From contig NZ_CP098480.1 of assembly GCF_023702715.1 (NCBI RefSeq), positions 2,852,001-2,916,000 of the forward strand: a stretch of 64,000 nt of DNA, written 5' to 3'. Source of the DNA: Acinetobacter sp. C32I. Lineage in GTDB: Bacteria > Pseudomonadota > Gammaproteobacteria > Pseudomonadales > Moraxellaceae. A program made the position numbers and the translations under genes. Shown here one piece after another: positions 10,849 to 19,371 of this stretch. Below the pieces are notes generated by a model, which was not told the DNA's origin, did no database searches, and saw only the letters and a list, made by a program, of their open reading frames with translations. Each line of letters starts with the position of its first letter. Position 1 is the first letter of the stretch.

Positions 10849-11946
10849 TTACAATTTTTTAATCAGATCAACCACATGCTGTGTTGCATTCGGTTGTGCT
10901 TGTTGACGTGCTTTTACAGCCATTTCAGACAGTAGTTGGCGATTTAATAATGTTGCTAACAACTCATCTAAAACAGCAGGTGTCATGTCTGCTTGCTGGC
11001 AAATCTTGGCTGCGCCAGCATTGGCCAAGAATTTCGCATTTGCAGTTTGGTGATCATCCACCGCAATCGGTAAAGGCACAAAAATCGCGGCCAAACCTGC
11101 GGTTGCCACTTCGGTCACCGTTAAAGCACCGGCGCGGCAAATAATCAAGTCTGCTTCACTATAGGCTTTTGCCATATCGTGAATAAACGGTTCCACCTGA
11201 ATGTCCAAACTGGCAGGTGCACCTTGATACAATGCACGCGTGGCCTCTTGCTTGTTTTGACCACACTGATGGAACACCTTCAGCGGAACATTGACCTTTT
11301 TCAAGGCCTCAGGCAAACGCTCATTCAGCGCTTGAGCACCCAGTGAACCACCCACAACCAGAAGATTGATCGGTAATTGTTCCTGTTCGCGGGTTTGATA
11401 GCGCCAAGACGGATTTAAAATTGCCGTGATTTCCGCACGCACAGGATTACCTGTGGTCACGACTTTATCACTGTTTGCAAATGTATTTGGAAAAGCCTGA
11501 CACACGGTCTTGGCAATACGTGCCAATTGGGTGTTGGTAAACCCTGCAATCGCATTTTGCTCATGAATCAGCACAGGAATACCCAGCAAACGTGCAGCCA
11601 AGCCACCTGGGCCTGCCACATAACCACCAAAACCCGCCACAGCATCAATCTTGAGCTGTTTCATATAGCGCATAGCGCTGAGCGTGGCTTTTAAAATTTT
11701 AAAGGGTGCACTGAGTTTACGAACTAAGCCATTGCCGCGTACACCTTGAATATCAATTTGATAAATCGGAATATTTTGATCTTTCAGCAACCGATTTTCC
11801 ATTCCCGTAGGCGTCGCTAACCAAGAGACTTGGCAGCCTTCCTGTTGCAGCTGTTTGGCAACAGCAAGCGCGGGAAATACATGCCCACCTGTACCTGCGG
11901 CCATCATCATGACATGTTTGGGTTTGTTCTGCGGTGAATTGGTCAC
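10849..11946 (-). CDS. murG: UDP-GlcNAc:undecaprenyl-PP-MurNAc-pentapeptide transferase
   Basis: MurG is the GT28-family membrane-associated transferase that converts lipid I to lipid II. It has 365 residues. The glycine-rich loop [11 protein letters not shown] is at 16-26, and the UDP-GlcNAc-binding region includes [12 protein letters not shown] and [12 protein letters not shown]. The start is a GTG (11946); this matches the family N-terminus, although the ribosome site before it is weak. It heads the murG-murC-ddlB-ftsQ-ftsA-ftsZ run. Confidence 0.97.
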   Translation of the reverse strand: MTNSPQNKPKHVMMMAAGTGGHVFPALAVAKQLQQEGCQVSWLATPTGMENRLLKDQNIPIYQIDIQGVRGNGLVRKLSAPFKILKATLSAMRYMKQLKIDAVAGFGGYVAGPGGLAARLLGIPVLIHEQNAIAGFTNTQLARIAKTVCQAFPNTFANSDKVVTTGNPVRAEITAILNPSWRYQTREQEQLPINLLVVGGSLGAQALNERLPEALKKVNVPLKVFHQCGQNKQEATRALYQGAPASLDIQVEPFIHDMAKAYSEADLIICRAGALTVTEVATAGLAAIFVPLPIAVDDHQTANAKFLANAGAAKICQQADMTPAVLDELLATLLNRQLLSEMAVKARQQAQPNATQHVVDLIKKL

Positions 11947-12111
11947 GGTCTAATTCTTCAACTCAAAAAAAGAAGGTTATCGTCTATTGTTTTCGAGCGT
12001 TATTTTAATCCTAAAGCTTCATTCACGAAAAGCGAATTTCACTTGTTTACAACAGAAAGCTCGGCTTTTTTCGATTCTTTGTTAAAAACAAGGTCCTGCC
12101 AATATACAAAA

Positions 12112-12150
12112 GCCCATTTGCGTCCAAATTTTGATGGAATACAAACGGGC
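12112..12150 (-). terminator. Likely terminator after gshB
   Basis: On the minus strand, GCCCGTTTG and CAAATGGGC pair (one mismatch) around an inner TCCA/TGGA stem, followed by TTTTG. It begins 25 bases beyond the gshB stop. It is interrupted, so the call is moderate. Confidence 0.55.
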
Positions 12151-12174
12151 AATTCGGTCAAAAATGCAACTTTT

Positions 12175-13119
12175 TTAATTTTTAGGACCTGCTTCTAAAA
12201 CATCGAAAAGATCGTCGGCAATCGAGGTGCCAAATTGTGCATCAATCTCACGGATACAGGTTGGACTGGTCACGTTAATTTCAGTCACATAGTTACCAAT
12301 CACATCCAAACCAACAAAGACCAGACCTTTTTCACGCAGGAATGGACCGACTTTCGCGGCAATCAATTTATCATTTTCAGTCAGTGGACGGGCCTGACCT
12401 AGACCACCCGCGGCCAAGTTACCGCGCACTTCACCATTTTGCGGAATCCGTGCCAAGCAATATGGAATCGGCTCACCATTGACCATCAAGATGCGTTTAT
12501 CACCTTCAACAATTTCAGGGATATAACGTTGTGCCATGATCGGACGCGTACCCATTTCCGTGAGCATTTCCAAGGTCGAACCAATGTTTACCCCATCTTG
12601 GTATAAACGGAAAATCCCCATACCGCCCATACCATCCAAAGGCTTCACAATCACATCACCATGTTCTTTGATGAACTCACGAATCAGGCTTTGTTGAGAA
12701 GTCACCAAAGTGGGTACTTGTAATTCAGGGAATTGGGTCGCGAACAGCTTTTCATTACAGTCACGTAGTGATTGTGGTTTGTTGATAATCCACACGCCTT
12801 CACGCTCGGCCTGTTCCAAAATATAAGTGGTATAGACAAAGTTCATGTCGAAGGGTGGGTCTTTACGCATCAACACCACATCGTAATCCGCCAACGATTC
12901 TTTGCGCTGCTCGCCCAACTCATAATAATGGTTATAATCTTCAAATACTTTTAGTGGTGAGATCAGGCCAAAGGCTTTGCCTTGGTCGATATATAAATCG
13001 TGTTGTAATGCATAACCCAATTCATGCCCACGACGGCTGGCCGCCCATAACATTGCCATGGTTGAATCTTTTTTGAGATTCACAGTTTCAATCGGGTCCA
13101 TCACTACAAGTACACGCAT
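12175..13119 (-). CDS. gshB: Glutathione synthetase
   Basis: An ATP-grasp enzyme that joins glycine to gamma-glutamylcysteine, the second step of glutathione synthesis. It has 314 residues, the family length. The start MRVLVVMDPIETVNLKKDSTMAML is typical. The ATP-grasp region is seen at VIVKPLDGMGGMGIFRL, and the metal-binding end at VTEINVTSPTCIREID. The first enzyme, gshA, is also in this window (54709-56283) but far away. It ends a region of same-direction genes behind gpx. Confidence 0.98.
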   Translation of the reverse strand: MRVLVVMDPIETVNLKKDSTMAMLWAASRRGHELGYALQHDLYIDQGKAFGLISPLKVFEDYNHYYELGEQRKESLADYDVVLMRKDPPFDMNFVYTTYILEQAEREGVWIINKPQSLRDCNEKLFATQFPELQVPTLVTSQQSLIREFIKEHGDVIVKPLDGMGGMGIFRLYQDGVNIGSTLEMLTEMGTRPIMAQRYIPEIVEGDKRILMVNGEPIPYCLARIPQNGEVRGNLAAGGLGQARPLTENDKLIAAKVGPFLREKGLVFVGLDVIGNYVTEINVTSPTCIREIDAQFGTSIADDLFDVLEAGPKN

Positions 13120-13344
13120 AATCTGACGCTCGTATTTTTAATCTTGGCAAAAAGTATAGCGAAGTTTGCGGTCAATCGTGAAACAAGTTGTATAAATCTT
13201 AAAGATTAAAAAATCTATTTTGTTCAATTAATTACAACATATTAAAAATATTCAGCTTTATGATTTCATTTGTTTCGGATGAGGAAATCACCAGTGGACG
13301 CATCGTAGACTAGTCATTTCCATTTTCCTCATTTTTTAGGCTAT

Positions 13345-13824
13345 TTATCCCAAAAGCTTTTGGATATCTTTGGCAATTTTTTCAGGTTTGGTGATTGGGG
13401 CATAGCGTTTCACCACTTCCCCGTTTTGATTGATCAGGAATTTGGTGAAGTTCCATTTAATGCTGCTGCCTAACAGACCTTTGGCTTCAGAAGTGAGGTA
13501 TTGATACAAAGGATGTGCGGTTGGGCCATTGACATCGACCTTGGCAAACATCGGGAAAGATACGCCATAATTGCGCTGGCAGAAGCTGCCAATTTCTTCA
13601 TTGCTGGATGGATCTTGGTTGGCAAATTGATTACATGGAAAACCAAGAATCACCAACCCTTGCTGTTGATAGTCCTGATATAACTTTTCCAAACCTTCAA
13701 ATTGTGGCGTTAGACCACACTGGCTTGCGGTATTCACTACCAATAACACTTTGCCTTGGTAATCGGCGAGGTTCTTTTGTTCGCCTTCTAACAGTTCAGC
13801 CTGAAAATCATAAATCTTGCTCAT
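13345..13824 (-). CDS. Glutathione/thiol peroxidase, cysteine type
   Basis: Reduces hydrogen and organic peroxides with glutathione or, in many bacterial members, thioredoxin. The product is 159 residues from the ATG at 13824 ([11 protein letters not shown]). A longer frame reaches 13893, but the shorter start has GAGAGAA before it and is the family start. The peroxidatic cysteine is C36 in [10 protein letters not shown]; the GFPCNQF and [10 protein letters not shown] motifs supply the Gln and Trp. It is divergent from an OhrR-like regulator at 14003 with a palindrome between them, suggesting peroxide-inducible expression. Confidence 0.93.
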   Translation of the reverse strand: MSKIYDFQAELLEGEQKNLADYQGKVLLVVNTASQCGLTPQFEGLEKLYQDYQQQGLVILGFPCNQFANQDPSSNEEIGSFCQRNYGVSFPMFAKVDVNGPTAHPLYQYLTSEAKGLLGSSIKWNFTKFLINQNGEVVKRYAPITKPEKIAKDIQKLLG

Positions 13825-13902
13825 AGGTGTTCTCTCTTCTATCCAATGGTGGATGTACTTAAAATCGTTTGCTGAATCATTCAGCTTGCTCATTTAATAT
13901 TT

Positions 13903-13921
13903 CACACAATTATCTTGTGTG
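13903..13921. promoter_or_regulatory. Candidate OhrR-type operator between gpx and the MarR gene
   Basis: A perfect inverted repeat, CACACAA-TTATC-TTGTGTG, lies between the divergent gpx and MarR/OhrR genes, flanked by AT-rich sequence (AATTA ... TAATT). MarR/OhrR dimers bind such dyads and usually repress both flanking genes. The match to the regulator is inferred from position. Confidence 0.55.
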
Positions 13922-14002
13922 CAAGTTAATTATGCGCAATATACTTTTTGAGCAATCCAATTTATACTGAATGTTCAACAACTGAGTCGAGGACAAATCA
14001 TC

Positions 14003-14455
14003 ATGGCTGAAGTTTCATTTTTGGATAACCAAGTGTGTTTTGCCATGTATTCCGCGACCAATGCGATGATTCGCCAATATCGCCCTTTGCTGCAGGAATA
14101 TGATCTGACCTATCCGCAATTTATTGTATTGCTGGCTTTGTATGAGCAGGACAATGTGATGTTGTCTGAAATTGGGCAAAAGACTTTTTTTGATTCCGGA
14201 ACGCTGACACCGATTATTAAAAAACTCGAAGAAAAGCAGTTTTTAAAACGTGTTGCGGTCAAAGAAGATGAGCGAATGAAAAAAGTGATCTTGCTGGAAA
14301 AAGCACTGACTTCAAAAGATGAGATTATCGCAATTCCATTTAAGCTCGCCTGCTCATTGGGTATGGACCCGAATGATTTAGTGGCGATTCATAGCTTATG
14401 CCATCGTTTTTTAAAGGGTTTGGAACAATCTAAACTCGAGTCTCTGGAAAATTAA
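14003..14455 (+). CDS. MarR-family regulator, OhrR-like, with sensing cysteine
   Basis: A winged-helix dimeric repressor of 150 residues. The N-terminus LDNQVCFAMYSATNAM contains C12, in the position of the organic-peroxide-sensing cysteine of OhrR. The YPQFIVLLALYE and SGTLTPIIKKLEE stretches are the typical first helix and recognition helix. Known OhrR proteins repress ohr; here no ohr is in sight and the divergent gene is a glutathione peroxidase, so that gene is the probable target. The DUF3565 gene begins at the next base after its stop. Confidence 0.88.
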   Translation: MAEVSFLDNQVCFAMYSATNAMIRQYRPLLQEYDLTYPQFIVLLALYEQDNVMLSEIGQKTFFDSGTLTPIIKKLEEKQFLKRVAVKEDERMKKVILLEKALTSKDEIIAIPFKLACSLGMDPNDLVAIHSLCHRFLKGLEQSKLESLEN

Positions 14456-14605
14456 ATGCAGCAAGCGATTGTCGGTTTTCATCTCGATGAAGAAGCTCAT
14501 TGGATAGCTGATCTTGCTTGTGGGCATGGGCAACATGTGCGCCATGATCCACCATGGCAGAATCGCCCTTGGGTGTTAACCGAACAAGGGCGGAATGAAA
14601 ATTAG
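14456..14605 (+). CDS. DUF3565 small protein
   Basis: A 49-residue gene whose ATG follows directly after the TAA of the OhrR-like gene (no spacer), so it is probably translated by reinitiation. It begins MQQAIVGFHLDEEAHW and contains LACGHGQHVRHDPPWQNRPWV, the conserved core of the DUF3565 family. The cluster of one Cys and several His (CGHGQHVRH) suggests metal binding, but no function is known to me. Linkage to a peroxide regulator suggests a stress role; that is inference. Confidence 0.8.
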   Translation: MQQAIVGFHLDEEAHWIADLACGHGQHVRHDPPWQNRPWVLTEQGRNEN

Positions 14606-14675
14606 GGGTGATGTTAGAATGTAAGTGGTGTGAAGATGTACAATTCGGATAAGAGATTTTATGTTAAATGATAAG

Positions 14676-14882
14676 CTATTCATTTGGATGAAATTCAAGT
14701 AAATCTTCAATATTACAATTAAAAAATTCACATAGTTTGTCTAAAACATCGATTTCTAAACGAACAGTTTCTTCTTTATACATATTATATAATGTATTTC
14801 TATTTATTCCTGTGGCTCTTGCAACATCTGAAACTTTAAGTTTCCTCTCTCCTAATATGTTAGATAATTTGCATTTAATCAT
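14676..14882 (-). CDS. Cro/CI-type HTH regulator of the restriction-modification island
   Basis: A small XRE-family DNA-binding protein of 68 residues from the ATG at 14882; an upstream ATG at 14918 would give 80. The HTH is visible as VSDVARATGINRNTLYNMY, and the tail DKLCEFFNCNIEDLLEF is typical of YozG/C-protein-like single-domain regulators. It is divergent from two methyltransferase genes with a perfect 25-bp palindrome between them, the layout of controller proteins in type II systems. It most likely represses the methyltransferase promoter and its own. Confidence 0.82.
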   Translation of the reverse strand: MIKCKLSNILGERKLKVSDVARATGINRNTLYNMYKEETVRLEIDVLDKLCEFFNCNIEDLLEFHPNE

Positions 14883-14911
14883 ACAGAGCCCGTAAATAGA
14901 TATATCAGTTG

Positions 14912-14939
14912 TTGACATTCAGCACTTGTAGTATAAAAT
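14912..14939 (+). promoter_or_regulatory. Candidate sigma-70 promoter for the methyltransferase operon
   Basis: TTGACA (14912-14917), a 16-base spacer and TAAAAT (14934-14939) face the methyltransferase genes. The -10 box overlaps the first bases of the palindrome at 14938-14962, so a bound regulator would block transcription start. This is read from sequence only. Confidence 0.5.
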
Positions 14940-14962
14940 AAATACCTGCTGTAGGTATTTAT
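14938..14962. promoter_or_regulatory. Perfect 10-bp-arm palindrome, candidate operator of the HTH regulator
   Basis: ATAAATACCT and AGGTATTTAT are exact reverse complements separated by GCTGT. It sits in the divergent region between the HTH regulator and the first methyltransferase, overlapping the predicted start of the methyltransferase transcript. Controller proteins of type II systems bind comparable dyads. Confidence 0.65.
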
Positions 14963-15030
14963 CTTGTGGTTAATATATATTTTATTATATGTAAGTACTC
15001 TTTTATAGATTTGTGGATTAATTTTTGTTT

Positions 15031-16167
15031 ATGAGTGAAAAATATAATGTTCTCGATCTTTTCTGTGGAACGGGTGGCATCTCTTATGGTTTGACTTCAG
15101 CAGACCCATCATTTCAGACTGTGATGGGAATTGATATGAATAAATCAGCTTGTCAGACTGCTCAAGCTAATCATAAACATGCAAATATTGTATGTGGAAA
15201 GATTGAGGATATAGATCCTGCAACTATAAAAGAAAAAATTGACGTTATTGTTGGTGGACCTCCATGCCAAGGATTTTCTTCGCTAAGACCATCTCGTGGA
15301 AAAAATTTAGAAGACCCAAGGAACAGCTTATATAAGTCTTTTATGCAATATGTAAAAGTACTACAACCTAAAGTTTTTCTAATGGAAAATGTTGTAGGTC
15401 TTGTTAATGCTAATGGAGGTCTTTTATTAGAGGATATTCAAGAAGGTTTTGATAAAGTTGGTTATGTTGTAGATTGGCGTATAGTAAATGCCGCAAATTA
15501 TGGTGTACCACAAAAACGTGAAAGATTCATTCTTATTGGGATTCGTAAAGATTTAGGCTTTACAGAAGTACTTTTTCCTACACCAACACATTATTTTTCA
15601 GGGAAAGTTATAGGAACTAAATTAAAAGATAAACATATTTTCAATACAGACTCTGGGTGTCCAGCTGTAACAGTGTGGGATGCAATATCTGATTTGCCAT
15701 CTATAAAGTCGGGAGAAGAAGCAACTCATTACCAGAGTACTCCTTTAAATGAATATCAAATTGAGCGAAGAAAATATTCGGTAGAAACCGTTAACTTACA
15801 TCAAGCAGCTAATCATTCTGAAAAAATGTTAGAAGTAATAAAGCATTCAGGTTCTAATATTAATGCTTTACCTCAAGGCTTAGTTTCAAGTGGATATAGT
15901 TCATGCTATTCAAGGCTAGGTAAAGATGATGTATCTACAACGATAACAGTAAAATTTACTTCTCCTGCTTCTAGTAAATGTATACATCCCTTAGACGACA
16001 GATCTATAACCCCAAGAGAAGCTGCTAGGTTACAAGGTTTTGATGATCATTTTATATTCTGTGGTTCAAAAACTGACATAGCAACTCAAATTGGTAATGC
16101 AGTTCCTCCTATTCTTGGTAGTGCTTTTGCTAACGTTTTTCTTAGTATTTTACGAAAGGATATTTAG
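15031..16167 (+). CDS. DNA cytosine-5 methyltransferase (first of a pair)
   Basis: A 378-residue SAM-dependent C5-cytosine methyltransferase. Motif I is DLFCGTGGIS (9-18), motif IV has the catalytic C79 in GGPPCQGFSS, motif VI is MENV (118-121), motif VIII is QKRERFILIG, and motif X includes RLQGFDDHF and QIGNAVPPILG. A target-recognition region lies between VIII and IX. I chose the ATG at 15031 over a TTG at 15025. Its stop is directly followed by the second methyltransferase, with no spacer. It is AT-rich compared with the flanking core genes. It would protect one strand of an asymmetric site if the system is of the BbvCI kind. Confidence 0.93.
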   Translation: MSEKYNVLDLFCGTGGISYGLTSADPSFQTVMGIDMNKSACQTAQANHKHANIVCGKIEDIDPATIKEKIDVIVGGPPCQGFSSLRPSRGKNLEDPRNSLYKSFMQYVKVLQPKVFLMENVVGLVNANGGLLLEDIQEGFDKVGYVVDWRIVNAANYGVPQKRERFILIGIRKDLGFTEVLFPTPTHYFSGKVIGTKLKDKHIFNTDSGCPAVTVWDAISDLPSIKSGEEATHYQSTPLNEYQIERRKYSVETVNLHQAANHSEKMLEVIKHSGSNINALPQGLVSSGYSSCYSRLGKDDVSTTITVKFTSPASSKCIHPLDDRSITPREAARLQGFDDHFIFCGSKTDIATQIGNAVPPILGSAFANVFLSILRKDI

Positions 16168-17481
16168 ATGGAACAGTTGTCTATAGATTTAGAAAGTACT
16201 AAGGACTTTAGCCGTTATAAACAAAGTACTAAGTTGAAAAAAGCATTGTGCTTATTTTCATCAGCGGGCATTGGTGAACTAGGTATAATTAGCAGTGGTA
16301 TTGAAATTGTTTTAGCAAATGAACTTTTACCAGAGAGAGTAAAATTATATAAAGAAAATTTTAAAACTGACAATATTATCGAAGGAGATATTTGGGAACT
16401 TCAAGATCGAATAGTCAGTAAAACAAATAAAATTCTACGCAATGATGAGCTCTTTTTGGTTTATGCAACGCCACCATGTCAGGGGATGTCTACTAATGGA
16501 ATGGGTAAATTAAAAAGTGAAATTGAAAAAGGAAAGCGTTCTGAAGAGGATAAAAGAAATAGGTTAATTATTCCCACTCTAACTATTGTTAAGCAGCTAA
16601 AACCAGAATGGGTACTTTTTGAAAATGTACCAGCCATGAAAAATACGGAAATACGTCTAGATGATAATTCTTATATGAATATTATTGAATATATTCGCCA
16701 AGAATTAGGTAATGACTATGATGGTTGTGCTGAGGTGGTCGCTTGTGAGGATCATGGTATTCCTCAAAAAAGAAGGCGACTTATTACTATCTTCACAAAA
16801 AATACTAAAGCGAAAGAATGGTTTAAATTAAATGGGAATACATTTTTTCCTTTAGCAATGAAAGAAAAAAAGATAACATTAAGAGATGCTATCGAGAACT
16901 TACCCCCTTTAGATGCAAGTGAAGGGAAAAATAAAAATACTGAATTCAATAAATATCATTTTGTTCCAATTATGAATCCTCGGAAATACTGGTGGATTAG
17001 TAATACAAAAGAAGGTACCACTGCATTTAATAATCAATGTATTAGTTGCGGATATACAGGTACACCAGGGCATAAAGATATTTTAGTAGATGGAAAGTGG
17101 ATTGCTTCTAAAGACACACCAATTTATTGTGATAACTGTAATGCTCTTTTACCAAGGCCAACTGTTGTAGATAAATTAGGAAATCATAGGCCTCTAAAAG
17201 GTTTTCATTCAGCCTATAGGCGCATGAAGTGGGATGAACCTGCACGAACATTGACTCAAAACTTTATATATGAAGCCTCTGATAACAAAGTACATCCTAG
17301 CCAAAATAGAGTTTTATCAATCTATGAAGCAATGATTCTACAGACGATTGACAAATATTCTTATGATTTTGAAATTGATGGTAAAGTTTTAAGTGCAGTC
17401 AAAATAGCAGAAGTCATTGGTGAATCAGTTCCTCCATACTTAATAGAGAAAATATCTAGATTGATGATTTCATTTGATTAA
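16168..17481 (+). CDS. DNA cytosine-5 methyltransferase (second of a pair), with Cys4 insertion
   Basis: A 437-residue C5-cytosine methyltransferase, divergent from its neighbour. Motif I is LFSSAGIGELGI (29-40), the catalytic C104 lies in ATPPCQGMS, motif VI is FENV (151-154), and motif VIII is QKRRRLITI (200-208). In the recognition region two CxxC pairs (C291/C294 and C321/C324) look like a zinc ribbon. DEPARTLTQNF and ESVPPYL are motifs IX and X. Its ATG directly follows the stop of the first methyltransferase, so the two are translated as a pair. Two different C5 enzymes suit an asymmetric recognition sequence, one for each strand. Confidence 0.92.
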   Translation: MEQLSIDLESTKDFSRYKQSTKLKKALCLFSSAGIGELGIISSGIEIVLANELLPERVKLYKENFKTDNIIEGDIWELQDRIVSKTNKILRNDELFLVYATPPCQGMSTNGMGKLKSEIEKGKRSEEDKRNRLIIPTLTIVKQLKPEWVLFENVPAMKNTEIRLDDNSYMNIIEYIRQELGNDYDGCAEVVACEDHGIPQKRRRLITIFTKNTKAKEWFKLNGNTFFPLAMKEKKITLRDAIENLPPLDASEGKNKNTEFNKYHFVPIMNPRKYWWISNTKEGTTAFNNQCISCGYTGTPGHKDILVDGKWIASKDTPIYCDNCNALLPRPTVVDKLGNHRPLKGFHSAYRRMKWDEPARTLTQNFIYEASDNKVHPSQNRVLSIYEAMILQTIDKYSYDFEIDGKVLSAVKIAEVIGESVPPYLIEKISRLMISFD

Positions 17482-17508
17482 AATGGAAGGGGCTACCCTT
17501 CCATTTTT
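17480..17508. terminator. Bidirectional terminator between methyltransferase and nuclease genes
   Basis: A 12-bp stem (AAAATGGAAGGG / CCCTTCCATTTT) with a 4-base loop lies between the convergent second methyltransferase and the nuclease operon. A-runs and T-runs on both sides let it work in both directions. Confidence 0.85.
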
Positions 17509-17510
17509 AT

Positions 17511-18260
17511 TTACATTAGGAAATTATTTTTTCTGAAATAATCAATATATTTTTGCTCGCTTGAGTAAAGAATCAAGGAGTTTTTGAGCTTAGAAATACC
17601 ATCTTTATTTAAAGAAGTATTGCTTGTTTTCTTATTTTCAGCTTTTCCTAGGCTAACCTTATTCCAGTCTTCCTCAATTAAGTTACAGAAAAATAAAGCT
17701 TTTATTTGTGGCATGCCATTATTGTATTCACAAAAATCGTAGTATATACCTAATAAATTACATGCATGTCTATGATGTGCCCAATAGTTAATTGATGAAA
17801 TATCATTGATCCTAGGCTTTCCTATAGGAAAATCTTTTGCGGCCCCTTTGAGAGAGCCGATAGAGGCCTTGACTTCAATACCATTAAATTGAAAAGGTGC
17901 TAAAAAGGATCTAATGGGTAACTTTGTAATTTGATCAAAGCATTCTTCATTAAAGTGTTTAACGATCGAAGCATTCTCCAAATGCAGAATATCAGGTCTT
18001 CCATCTGGATGTGGATTAGGAATGAAGTTTTTATCTAGTTCACAAATAACTTTTTTGAAAATTTCACCTAAGAAACCACTTAGATTCCGTTGATTTAATA
18101 TTTCATAAAAGCTATCTGTCGTTGAAAAAAAACTAGGTAAATTTATTAAATATTCGTTAGTTATCTTAACGGCCTTTTGTAAAGTTTCTGGTGAAATAGA
18201 ACATGTGATGGCTTTAGGATGGGATGTCGAAGAATATTTAATGTTACATGAACTGTTCAT
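17511..18260 (-). CDS. Predicted restriction endonuclease subunit B (PD-(D/E)XK)
   Basis: A 249-residue protein with no family I can name with certainty. A nuclease core is visible: E66 in LSGFLGE, D90 in DGRPDIL, and E129-x-K131 in GIEVKAS, the usual PD...ExK layout. It aligns along its length with the 227-residue protein encoded just upstream (LSG-GE, NP-DG-PD, GIEVK, WAHHRH versus WKAHHQY, PQI-A, DW), so the two are paralogues. Its start overlaps the upstream gene by 17 bases, implying coupled synthesis. With two C5 methyltransferases next door, the likely role is one half of a heterodimeric restriction enzyme. Confidence 0.72.
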   Translation of the reverse strand: MNSSCNIKYSSTSHPKAITCSISPETLQKAVKITNEYLINLPSFFSTTDSFYEILNQRNLSGFLGEIFKKVICELDKNFIPNPHPDGRPDILHLENASIVKHFNEECFDQITKLPIRSFLAPFQFNGIEVKASIGSLKGAAKDFPIGKPRINDISSINYWAHHRHACNLLGIYYDFCEYNNGMPQIKALFFCNLIEEDWNKVSLGKAENKKTSNTSLNKDGISKLKNSLILYSSEQKYIDYFRKNNFLM

Positions 18261-18927
18261 AACCTATTCCTTCTTGAAAACAAATGAGTCCTTGTTTGAT
18301 TTTCATAAAACCAGATGTCTCTGTTTGGCAAAAAGAAGTCATGGTACTGCCTTCTTTGGGTTTTTGGGTAACAGTCCAATCAGAAGTAGTCAAATTGTTG
18401 GCATAATAAATCGCAATAATTTGTGGGATGTTAGCTATATAATCGGAATGAATAGCTAATAAGTGATTGGTATATTGATGATGTGCTTTCCATACCAACT
18501 TTTTTTGAATCTTAAATAATCTACTTTCTCGTGGCTTTAGATCTGTCTTAGCTTTTTTTACTCCAAACGTATTTTTTACTTCTATTCCTCCATAAGGATA
18601 ATTTTTAAAATAGTTTGACGGGTAACTTTTGAAGTCTTTATCTTGAATAGTTGATATATCACAAAGATCAGGATAGCCATCAATATCAGGATTTTTTAAT
18701 AACTTTCCTTTGCTAATGAAACTTAACTCAGCGATTAACATTTCACCAATTAGCCCACTTAACATTCTTAGATCAATAATGTCATAGATATCTAGAGGAA
18801 CCTCTTTAGCTGTATCTAATTGAGCTGATTTTAGTTTATGATTTACATTGATAGCAGCTTCTACTATCAAATTAGTGGGAAAATCACCATTACTATAAGA
18901 AATTTTTCCAGAATTAATAATCTTCAA
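18244..18927 (-). CDS. Predicted restriction endonuclease subunit A (PD-(D/E)XK)
   Basis: A 227-residue paralogue of the following gene. The same catalytic pattern is present: E62 in LSGLIGE, D87 in DGYPDLC, and E116-x-K118 in GIEVKNT. Both copies keep all three positions, so neither looks inactive. It is the first gene of a two-gene minus-strand operon whose 3' end meets the methyltransferase operon. I infer a BbvCI- or Bpu10I-like arrangement, in which two related subunits each cut one strand of an asymmetric site. The recognition sequence cannot be read from the sequence. Confidence 0.72.
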   Translation of the reverse strand: MKIINSGKISYSNGDFPTNLIVEAAINVNHKLKSAQLDTAKEVPLDIYDIIDLRMLSGLIGEMLIAELSFISKGKLLKNPDIDGYPDLCDISTIQDKDFKSYPSNYFKNYPYGGIEVKNTFGVKKAKTDLKPRESRLFKIQKKLVWKAHHQYTNHLLAIHSDYIANIPQIIAIYYANNLTTSDWTVTQKPKEGSTMTSFCQTETSGFMKIKQGLICFQEGIGYEQFM

Positions 18928-19371
18928 AATTAGAACCTTAAATAATAAAAGCCCATAATTTATATGAAATTAATAACTTAAAGAAAGAAAAAGATTTTTT
19001 TTAAAGACGAATATTTAATTTACCTAAAATTAACATAATACGCCTTATGCGAAATAATTTAATTTTTAATTTTCAAATCAACACCTTATAAAAATACGTT
19101 CTAAAGTTCAGCCCACTAGAACGGATCTTTCGTCACTTTCCATGTCCCAAGCTCACTTTTTAATCATTATTTCCAATAATCAATTAGCCAAACTCAAGAA
19201 GAAAGAAAACCCTCTGCTTTCTTTCCTCTATCTAATTCTTAGATGCCGCCTTTTTCACAATAGACCTGCATATGTGCCAAAGCGAATTCTAGAACTATAG
19301 GTTCAAGTATTGACCTCAAGCTAACTTGAGATTTTATAGTGATTTTTTAATCTAAAAGTATGGATAGATGA
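18928..19371. other. Gene-free stretch between the restriction island and the SDR gene
   Basis: It is strongly AT-rich at its left end (18928-19090), where a promoter for the nuclease operon must lie. No intact gene is present. The right half contains the pyrE 3' fossil at 19239-19289, described separately. No insertion sequence, integrase or tRNA was recognised. Confidence 0.6.
19239..19289 (-). pseudogene. Fossil of the pyrE 3' end
   Basis: Seventeen minus-strand codons ending in TAA read EFALAHMQVYCEKGGI at the end. The intact pyrE product at 22439 ends [15 protein letters not shown]. About 11 of 16 positions agree, and the nucleotide match continues around the stop (TTAGATGCC). A pyrimidine-rich hairpin-like stretch lies beyond it (19199-19228), where the intact pyrE also has its terminator. 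It marks the left edge of the accessory segment 19290-22438. Confidence 0.7.

Noticed and set aside
13279..13332. ATGAGGAAA/TTTCCTCAT as a terminator after gpx
   Set aside because: The 36-base loop is too long for a confident intrinsic terminator, although it lies in the right place.
17511..18927. The two nuclease frames as one gene split by a frameshift
   Set aside because: Each has its own complete PD...ExK motif set and the two align to each other along their length, so they are paralogous genes overlapping by 17 bases.
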